Positions 33,235-38,570 of a stretch of DNA of 38,570 bases are shown here, in pieces. Source of the DNA: Bacilli bacterium. Its GTDB lineage: Bacteria > Bacillota_I > Bacilli_A > RFN20 > CAG-826. How positions within the stretch are numbered: the first letter of the stretch is position 1; every line of letters begins with the position of its first letter. Below the pieces are notes generated by a model. That model was not told the origin of the DNA and ran no database searches. It saw only the letters and a program-made list of their open reading frames with translations. The position numbers were made by a program, and so were the translations under genes. Location: assembly GCA_024683495.1 (NCBI GenBank), contig JAIKYF010000127.1, positions 1 through 38,570 on the forward strand, in the 5' to 3' direction.

Positions 33235-35682
33235 TTATTTTAAGTAAGTCAAGGAATCACCGACTTTAGAGAGACTTCCGGTTGAGGAATTCTCTAAGAC
33301 ATAGACTCTTAAGCTACCCTGTCCAGATTGGCTGGTCGATAAGCTTCCGGAAGTGACGTTTTTGACATCGCCAGAAACTAAGTCGACGTATTTGCCATTT
33401 GGGAGTCCAGAGAAGCTAGCTCCTCCAGAGATGGAGACGCAGGCTAACGAATCAGTGGAGCCGACGGTGTAGCGTCTAACGAAGGCCATGCCGCCGTTAA
33501 CGCCAGAGGTGCTATATTGGCCTCTTCTAAGGGCTGGGACCATTTGACGGATCTTATTTAATTTCATCAAGTGTTTGCAAAGGGTGCTATTTAAGGTGGA
33601 GGCCACTTCGCCACTCGCGGTGTAATCACCAAAGCCTGTGGCATTGACGCTGCCTTCAAGATGATCACCATAATAGGCTCTTCCAGAATTGGCTAAAGCG
33701 ATATTTGGGCCTTCATCGATGGTCTTGCCGGCTTGGAATTCGATCTCTGAGCCGTAATAGATGCAAGGCACGCCGCGGAAGGTGAACATCAAATCCATGT
33801 TCTCGGCCCAGGCACTGGTGCCCATGTTGTATCTGACCTTTTCGATGCAATCAGGACCATAGTCATGGGAATCGACATAAACGACGTTATAAGTGGCGTC
33901 GTTATAATATTGGTCGCCGCCGACCGCAACTCCGAAGGCGGAGCTGGCATATTGGAAGTTCCAATGCATCGGGAAGTCGATGGTTGAGCAGCCGCTTGAA
34001 CGGGAATGATCGGGGGTATGATAGGTAAATCCGTTTCTTAGGTAAGCATTGTCGCTTGTGGGCTGACCACTGGTGTTGCAGTTATCGTTCCAGAGTTTTT
34101 CGGTGGAGGCTAAGTTAGTCGCGGAATCGCCCCAAGGATAGGTCTTGCTCTCTTTCCAAGTGTAGAAGGGGCAAGAATCGGCGGGTTGACCATGGTTCCA
34201 GACTTCTCTGACTCTCGTGCAGACTTCACCGAACATGTAGAAGTGATTGTTGCCACACTTCTCGGCGTAATGGTAGAAGGCAGGCCAGAGATAGTTATTG
34301 AAGGTAAGTCTAGAGATATGCTTCATGGTATCGATACGGAAAGCATCGACGCCCATTCTGATGAATTCGCCATAGCTCTTGACTAAATAATTGGCGACGG
34401 TGGGGTTTTCGGTATTCAAATCGACGCAATCGCCAGCCATTTGACCGGTTTGCTCGATGAATTGTTCATAGGCCATCCCTTTTTCATGGTGGTAGATGCC
34501 GTTTACGTCGCTATCATCATTCTTCATCGCATTGATTCTGGCGTCATATTGCTCGTTGCCGTTCATCGTTGAGTAGTTGGATGGGAGCAAGGAGGTGTCG
34601 TTTTGATGTAAGCCCGAGATGGTCTGGTTACTTTCATCTTTATAGAACATCGGGAAGAGATTTTCTTCGCCAAAGTTACAGGTATGATTGAAGACGACAT
34701 CGAGGACGATCTTCATATCGCGGGCGTGGGCGGCATTGATGACGTCTTGGAAGGCGACGTCTTCGGATTCATAACGGGCATCGACTTTCGTGAAGTTGAT
34801 GGTGTGATAGCCATGATAGTCATAACCCGAGGCATTTTCGGTGACTGGAGTGATCCAGATGGCGGTGAAGCCTAAGGCTTTGATGTAATCCATCTTCTCG
34901 ATGAGGCCTTTGAAGTCCCCTCTCCAAGCTGGATCGCCATCGGCGTTATTTCTGCCATCCCAGCATTTGACGTTATTGGAGGAATCGCCATCATAGAATC
35001 TTGTCGTCATGGCGAAATAGATGGATTCATCGCGGAAATCATCTCTTTTGCCGGTGTATGGATTGATGACTTTCCAATGGGAATCATCAAATTCGGTCCA
35101 AACAGGGAAATCTAAATAAGAGCTCGATTCAGCGATTTGGCTTTGCGATTGCTCTTCAGGAACGGAGAAATCATCACTGGAGGAAGAGATTACTTCACCA
35201 TGTTCAAGAGGATTGACCTCATACCAATTATTTTGGTAGTACCACCAATAACCGGCATGCGGGACATAGAGGTCAGAGGTTTGGGATTTGCCACCATCCT
35301 TATTGAAAACAAGATTGATGGAGGTGTAGCCTTCGAAGTCATAGGTCTTCCAATTCTCATCATATTCATTCAACGGAACGCCGGGCCAAGATTCGAAAAG
35401 ATTGACCTTTTCTGCAGTCCAAGCCCAGATATTTTCCCAAGAAGTCTCGGTGAAGACTTTAACGTAATCGATAGCAGGAAGGGAGCTCTTCTCTTCTTTC
35501 GATTCGCTGGTGGAAGTAGAGGTAACTTCCTCGGTGCTTTTTTCTGACTCTTCGGAGGAATTTTGAGACTCGCTTACGGATGACTCGCCACCGCTAGAAG
35601 AGGTAGGAACATTGGATTGGCAAGCAAAAAGCAAACTTGCCAAGGCGATCGAAGAGATCGCCAACTTAATATTGGTTTTCAT
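33235..35682 (-). CDS. GH13 alpha-amylase lipoprotein with N-terminal starch-binding-like module
   Basis: The 815-residue product has a lipoprotein signal (lipobox LFAC, Cys21), a Ser/Glu linker (24-68), a CBM26-like beta module (about 71-157: VFTETSWENIWAWT, ESWPGVPL, INLVFNKDGGKSQT), a second linker and a GH13 catalytic domain from about 215. The conserved regions are DVVFNHT (328-334), the nucleophile AFRIDTMKH (Asp451), acid/base FGEV (Glu486) and VDSHD (604-607, usually VDNHD). A short all-beta domain C closes it. It should cut alpha-1,4-glucans at the cell surface; product uptake may involve the MFS porter. The start is backed by GGTGG four bases before the ATG and by the signal peptide. 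Confidence 0.95.
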   Translation of the reverse strand: MKTNIKLAISSIALASLLFACQSNVPTSSSGGESSVSESQNSSEESEKSTEEVTSTSTSESKEEKSSLPAIDYVKVFTETSWENIWAWTAEKVNLFESWPGVPLNEYDENWKTYDFEGYTSINLVFNKDGGKSQTSDLYVPHAGYWWYYQNNWYEVNPLEHGEVISSSSDDFSVPEEQSQSQIAESSSYLDFPVWTEFDDSHWKVINPYTGKRDDFRDESIYFAMTTRFYDGDSSNNVKCWDGRNNADGDPAWRGDFKGLIEKMDYIKALGFTAIWITPVTENASGYDYHGYHTINFTKVDARYESEDVAFQDVINAAHARDMKIVLDVVFNHTCNFGEENLFPMFYKDESNQTISGLHQNDTSLLPSNYSTMNGNEQYDARINAMKNDDSDVNGIYHHEKGMAYEQFIEQTGQMAGDCVDLNTENPTVANYLVKSYGEFIRMGVDAFRIDTMKHISRLTFNNYLWPAFYHYAEKCGNNHFYMFGEVCTRVREVWNHGQPADSCPFYTWKESKTYPWGDSATNLASTEKLWNDNCNTSGQPTSDNAYLRNGFTYHTPDHSRSSGCSTIDFPMHWNFQYASSAFGVAVGGDQYYNDATYNVVYVDSHDYGPDCIEKVRYNMGTSAWAENMDLMFTFRGVPCIYYGSEIEFQAGKTIDEGPNIALANSGRAYYGDHLEGSVNATGFGDYTASGEVASTLNSTLCKHLMKLNKIRQMVPALRRGQYSTSGVNGGMAFVRRYTVGSTDSLACVSISGGASFSGLPNGKYVDLVSGDVKNVTSGSLSTSQSGQGSLRVYVLENSSTGSLSKVGDSLTYLK

Positions 35683-35702
35683 GCCACCATTCTAACTTAA
35701 AG

Positions 35703-35744
35703 TTTATCCGATAACAATTTAGGGATGACAAAATTTTATTTTGT
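35703..35744 (-). promoter_or_regulatory. amylase promoter with palindrome at the -35
   Basis: On the minus strand TTGTCA (35726-35731), 17 bases, GATAAA (35703-35708). A perfect 17-base inverted repeat with arms ACAAAAT and ATTTTGT (35728-35744) overlaps the -35 and is a likely repressor site. Confidence 0.6.
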
Positions 35745-35810
35745 AGTAAAAATATTGCGCTTTTGACAAGGATTTTAATATTTTGAATTAAATGTATGGT
35801 CTTGTCCGTC

Positions 35811-35839
35811 TTGGAAGAGGAGGGTCTAAATGATAGAAT
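35811..35839 (+). promoter_or_regulatory. promoter of DJ-1/PfpI gene
   Basis: TTGGAA (35811-35816), 17 bases, and TAGAAT (35834-35839) preceded by TGA, i.e. an extended -10. It gives a leader of about 20 bases with GAAGGAGAA. Confidence 0.65.
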
Positions 35840-35864
35840 CTTCTCTAGTGAGAAGGAGAAGATT

Positions 35865-36437
35865 ATGAAGAAAGCTTTAATTATCGTGGAACATGGATTC
35901 GAGTTCACCGAAGCCATCGGAACCTATGATGTCTTACGGAGATCAGGAGAGATCATCCCCTCCTTCTATAGTTCCAATATCAAACTCGATAATTCCATCG
36001 ATTCTTCGATGAACTGGGTTAATCTCTTAGGAAGCCACCGCATCGACCATGAAGCTATTGATAAATTAGTCGAAGAATTCGATTTCCTCGTCTTGCCTGG
36101 CGGGAAGCTCGGGGTCGAGAACATCAAGAAGAACGACTTAGACCTCGTTAAGGCCTTTATCGACGAAGGCAAACATGTCCATGCCATCTGCGCGGCTCCT
36201 TCTATCTTAGGAGAATTAGGTTTCCTCAAAGGAAAGAAATACGTCTGTTATCCCGGGTTCGAAAAAGAAGAATTCGGTGGCGATTATCAAGAGGAAGATG
36301 GAGTCACAATCGATGGAACCTTAATCACCGCTAGAAGCATGGGATTAACCATCCCCTTTGGCTTGGAGATCGTTAGATTGGAAGTTGGCGAAGAGCCTCT
36401 TAGAAAAGCGGAAAAAGGAATCTTCGGCGTTAGATAG
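35865..36437 (+). CDS. DJ-1/PfpI-family protein
   Basis: A 190-residue DJ-1/ThiJ/PfpI-superfamily protein. GFEFTEAIGTYDVLRRSG matches the conserved N-terminal block with the Glu that supports the active-site Cys, LVLPGGKLG is the usual glycine strand, and the nucleophile elbow HAICAAPSILGELGFLKG contains Cys109. Members act as deglycases, chaperone-like or redox-protective proteins, so the substrate is uncertain. The start at 35865 is chosen because AAGGAGAAG lies just upstream; longer in-frame starts from 35796 are not supported. The gene is divergent from the amylase and single. Confidence 0.88.
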   Translation: MKKALIIVEHGFEFTEAIGTYDVLRRSGEIIPSFYSSNIKLDNSIDSSMNWVNLLGSHRIDHEAIDKLVEEFDFLVLPGGKLGVENIKKNDLDLVKAFIDEGKHVHAICAAPSILGELGFLKGKKYVCYPGFEKEEFGGDYQEEDGVTIDGTLITARSMGLTIPFGLEIVRLEVGEEPLRKAEKGIFGVR

Positions 36438-36467
36438 CTGAAATATTATTTATTTAGTAGTTAGGCC

Positions 36468-36518
36468 AAAAGCCCCCTCAACACTGCGTTTCTACGCTTT
36501 AAGAGGGGGCTTTTCTCT
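36468..36518 (+). terminator. terminator of DJ-1/PfpI gene
   Basis: Twelve-base arms AAAAGCCCCCTC (36468-36479) and GAGGGGGCTTTT (36503-36514) with a smaller inner hairpin, then TCTCTAT. Very stable. Confidence 0.85.
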
Positions 36519-36612
36519 ATCCATATTTCTTCTCTACGGTATTTTTCTTCTTATTAGAGTGCGTTAAGGAAGAGAAAAGAAGATGATTATGACTGTTTCG
36601 GAGGAATCAATT

Positions 36613-37317
36613 ATGAGAAATAATCCCTTAGTTGTCTTGATCTATCGGGCGGTCGTTCTCGCCATCGCCTTATTCTCCTCGGTTATCCCTTTCTTCATCT
36701 ATAACATCAATGGGGTCACCGGAGGAAACATCACTCCCTTCATCTATTTCACCAACTGGTCGGTTTGGCTGGTTTTGGTGGCTGCGGTGATTGGTTTTAT
36801 CTATGCCTTAAGGAATAAGTTAGGCAAAAGTGAAGGGGTGCCTTCATGGGTCGAAGCCGTTCGTTTAGCGGCTTTCATCATGATTTTGGCCACCTTCATC
36901 ATCTCGGCTTTCGTTTTGCCTGCCAAAATCTGGATGAAAGAATATTGGACTTTGGCTTCGACCTTCAAGCATTTCCTTTTGCCAGTCGTCTTCATTTTCG
37001 ACGCCATCGTTCTTTCTAGGAAGCAAACCGTCAAATGGACCTTCCCCTTATTCGCGGTTATTCCCCCACTTATCTATTGGATAATCATCATCGCAAGATT
37101 CATGATCAAAAGAGGTGGGAATCCACTTCCTCAGGCGATCTGGGCCGACTACTACCCCTACGGCTTCACCAATATCGATAATGGCCATTCCCTCGGAGGA
37201 TTGATTGGCTTACTCGGTGGAATCCTCGTGGGCTTACTTATCGTTGGCTACGCTTACTATATCTGGAATCATTTCGAGAATGGTAAGTTGACCCTTAAGA
37301 AAGGTGAATCCAAGTAG
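36613..37317 (+). CDS. Pr6Pr-family membrane protein
   Basis: A 234-residue protein with six predicted membrane helices. YFTNWSVWLVLVAA, HFLLPVVFIFDAIV and YYPYGFTNID match the pattern of the Pr6Pr family (predicted six-helix membrane proteins near the FAR-17a/AIG1 group), whose reaction is not established. The start at 36613 follows CGGAGGAATCAATT; the in-frame ATGs at 36583 and 36589 lie before that site and are rejected. It is transcribed alone and convergent with mscS across a shared terminator. Confidence 0.75.
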   Translation: MRNNPLVVLIYRAVVLAIALFSSVIPFFIYNINGVTGGNITPFIYFTNWSVWLVLVAAVIGFIYALRNKLGKSEGVPSWVEAVRLAAFIMILATFIISAFVLPAKIWMKEYWTLASTFKHFLLPVVFIFDAIVLSRKQTVKWTFPLFAVIPPLIYWIIIIARFMIKRGGNPLPQAIWADYYPYGFTNIDNGHSLGGLIGLLGGILVGLLIVGYAYYIWNHFENGKLTLKKGESK

Positions 37318-37348
37318 GATTTGCACGGAAATTTGATCCGAAACGAAG

Positions 37349-37382
37349 AAAATGCGGCGAAGATGATTCGCCGCATTTTTTA
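37349..37382. terminator. bidirectional terminator, Pr6Pr / MscS
   Basis: Arms AAAATGCGGCGAA (37349-37361) and TTCGCCGCATTTT (37367-37379) with a five-base loop; T-rich on both sides. Confidence 0.9.
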
Positions 37383-37403
37383 TGAAAAATGGAGGAAAGG
37401 ATA

Positions 37404-38366
37404 TTAGTCTTCGTGATGGACAACGATTTGATTGAAAGGAATCTCGATGTTATTCTCATCGAAAATGATCTTAATCTCACGGTTGAGATCGCGTTGGACC
37501 TGATAGACATTATCTTCTTTGCACTTAGCGATGAAGAGAAGATTGACGCTGGACTCACCAAGTTCGGAGACGCCCCTATAGAAAGGCCCTTCGACGATGG
37601 CAGGAATGTCGGCCTTCATTCTTTCGAGGTTCTTATTGATGACTTCTTCGACTTCAGGAAGCTTGGCATTATAGGAAATCGCGATGGTTGATTTGGCGAC
37701 CGAGAGCTCTTTGGTTTGGTTGATGAGGGTCTTGATTTGGGAGTTATTGACGATCTTGATGTTGCCGCCGGCATCGATGAGTTTGGTGGTTCTGATGCCG
37801 ATGGAGACCACTTCTCCTCTCCAGCCATCGATGATGACGATATCGGAGACTTGGAAGTCGCCTTCGAAGACCATGAAGATTCCAGCCAAGATATCAGCGA
37901 TCAAAGCCTGGGAGCCTAAACCTATGATGAGGGTGACAACACCAGCGGATGCTAGCATCATCGTCGCGTTGGCGCCCCAGGCGTTCATGATGAAGAAGAC
38001 CGAGGCGATGGCGATGGCCCACTTAAGGAAGTTGACGATCAATTTGGAGATCGTTAAGCCTTTTTTGGTGTGGAAGGTGATTCTCGCCAAATAATGCAAA
38101 ACGATGGCCAGCGTCACCGCCACCCCGATTATTTGGATGGTATGGATGGTGTTAGGGATCGCGTGAGAATACATATACTGCAAGAACGCATTGTTTGAGA
38201 CGGTCACGTCAAAGACGGAGCGCGGGTCCCAGATAATGGTTTTCCCATCAGCCGCGAGGCCTTTATTCACCCCATAGATCTGGGGCGAGAAGATGAAGGC
38301 GAGAATGGTCGCAATCATCAGGACTCCATAGGCAATCCAGAGCCCTAAGTTTCTTTTGTTTTTCAT
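37404..38366 (-). CDS. small-conductance mechanosensitive channel, MscS family
   Basis: A 320-residue MscS-type channel. Three membrane helices (about 10-28, 72-95, 112-128) are followed by the pore helix region ATMMLASAGVVTLIIGLGSQALIADILAGIF (key residues: repeated Ala/Gly, GLGSQ), then VSDIVIIDGWRGEVVSIGIRTT, the conserved beta-domain start, and an alpha/beta C-terminal vestibule domain. It releases solutes on hypo-osmotic shock. The AAAGGAGGAAAAG site supports the start. It is 20 bases downstream of another gene on the same strand, probably in one operon. Confidence 0.93.
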   Translation of the reverse strand: MKNKRNLGLWIAYGVLMIATILAFIFSPQIYGVNKGLAADGKTIIWDPRSVFDVTVSNNAFLQYMYSHAIPNTIHTIQIIGVAVTLAIVLHYLARITFHTKKGLTISKLIVNFLKWAIAIASVFFIMNAWGANATMMLASAGVVTLIIGLGSQALIADILAGIFMVFEGDFQVSDIVIIDGWRGEVVSIGIRTTKLIDAGGNIKIVNNSQIKTLINQTKELSVAKSTIAISYNAKLPEVEEVINKNLERMKADIPAIVEGPFYRGVSELGESSVNLLFIAKCKEDNVYQVQRDLNREIKIIFDENNIEIPFNQIVVHHED

Positions 38367-38386
38367 GTCTTTTCCTCCTTTAAATA

Positions 38387-38570
38387 TTATGGAATGACGA
38401 AGAAAACGTTTTGATAGTCGGTGCGGCTGACTTCCTCAGAATCCGCATCTAAATAGCTAAATCCCACCGTAGCGGAATAGGTTTCCGCGCAGCCCATGAA
38501 ATTCGATAGATCGTTCTCGCTGAGGGCGGTGGATAAGTTAATGCCGATATATTCTTCATGGGTTGGCGGA
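38387..38570 (-). CDS. C-terminal end of an unknown gene, partial
   Basis: The minus-strand frame is open from the window edge to a TAA at 38387-38389 and encodes 61 residues ending DYQNVFFVIP. The segment contains HEEYIGINLSTALSENDLSNF and a Tyr-rich stretch; I recognise no family. It lies 20 bases upstream of mscS, whose ribosome binding site follows its stop directly, so it is probably the preceding gene of the same operon. No start is in the window. Confidence 0.55.
   Translation of the reverse strand, partial: PPTHEEYIGINLSTALSENDLSNFMGCAETYSATVGFSYLDADSEEVSRTDYQNVFFVIP

Noticed and set aside
36583-36612. Longer N-terminus for the Pr6Pr protein
   Set aside because: The GGAGG ribosome binding site lies after these ATGs and correctly spaces the one at 36613.

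Overview
The window looks like a chromosome piece from an uncultured, low-to-mid GC, Gram-positive-type member of the Bacilli lying near the Erysipelotrichales/RF39/Mollicutes branch, probably host-associated. This is inference. It rests on many lipoproteins with a lipobox Cys followed by Ser/Glu-rich linkers, strong AGGAGG-type ribosome binding sites, extended -10 promoters, an OppF of mycoplasma-like size (about 850 residues), and stop codons that are almost all TAA or TAG (one TGA seen). Trp is TGG throughout and TGA ends one gene, so the code reads as table 11. No rRNA, tRNA, CRISPR array, insertion sequence or phage gene was seen.

Layout. 1-4240 is the edge of a surface-polysaccharide locus: a TupA-like ATP-grasp protein cut by the window start, then a minus-strand set of GT-D-like protein, Wzy-like membrane protein and lipoprotein. 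4294-8125 holds housekeeping genes: two HAD phosphatases, enolase, a small membrane protein and a CBS protein with a HEPN-like RNxxxH motif. 8193-11432 has a large Ig-like lipoprotein and a DegV protein. 11621-14096 is a small accessory pair: a SIR2-domain protein (candidate defence effector) and a RlaP-type nucleotidyltransferase. 14246-16024 is a lipase-like lipoprotein. 16195-19187 is a two-gene partner-switching module in which a STAS domain is fused to an APH-fold kinase and a PP2C phosphatase to an RsbW-like ATPase. 19261-20726 is a preQ1-I riboswitch, a VUT/YhhQ queuosine-precursor transporter and an SDR oxidoreductase.

20757-23891 and 33235-35682 form a nutrient theme: a subtilase lipoprotein with a starch-binding-like module, an MFS (SLC45-like) sugar transporter and a GH13 alpha-amylase lipoprotein with a similar module. 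Between them (24513-33139) lies a complete oligopeptide importer operon, oppABCDF plus a small membrane protein. Protease plus peptide importer, and amylase plus sugar porter, suggest extracellular protein and starch scavenging. The window closes with DJ-1/PfpI, Pr6Pr-family and MscS genes and the end of one more unknown gene.

The most unusual observation is in OppF. Its first 530 or so residues appear to be four degenerate copies of the N-terminal half of its own ATPase domain, in register with the real one, with the P-loop glycines lost and the Walker lysine kept in three copies. Other points of interest are the STAS-kinase/phosphatase-ATPase pair, the preQ1 riboswitch, distinct palindromic operator-like sites on most promoters, and several genes that look leaderless.
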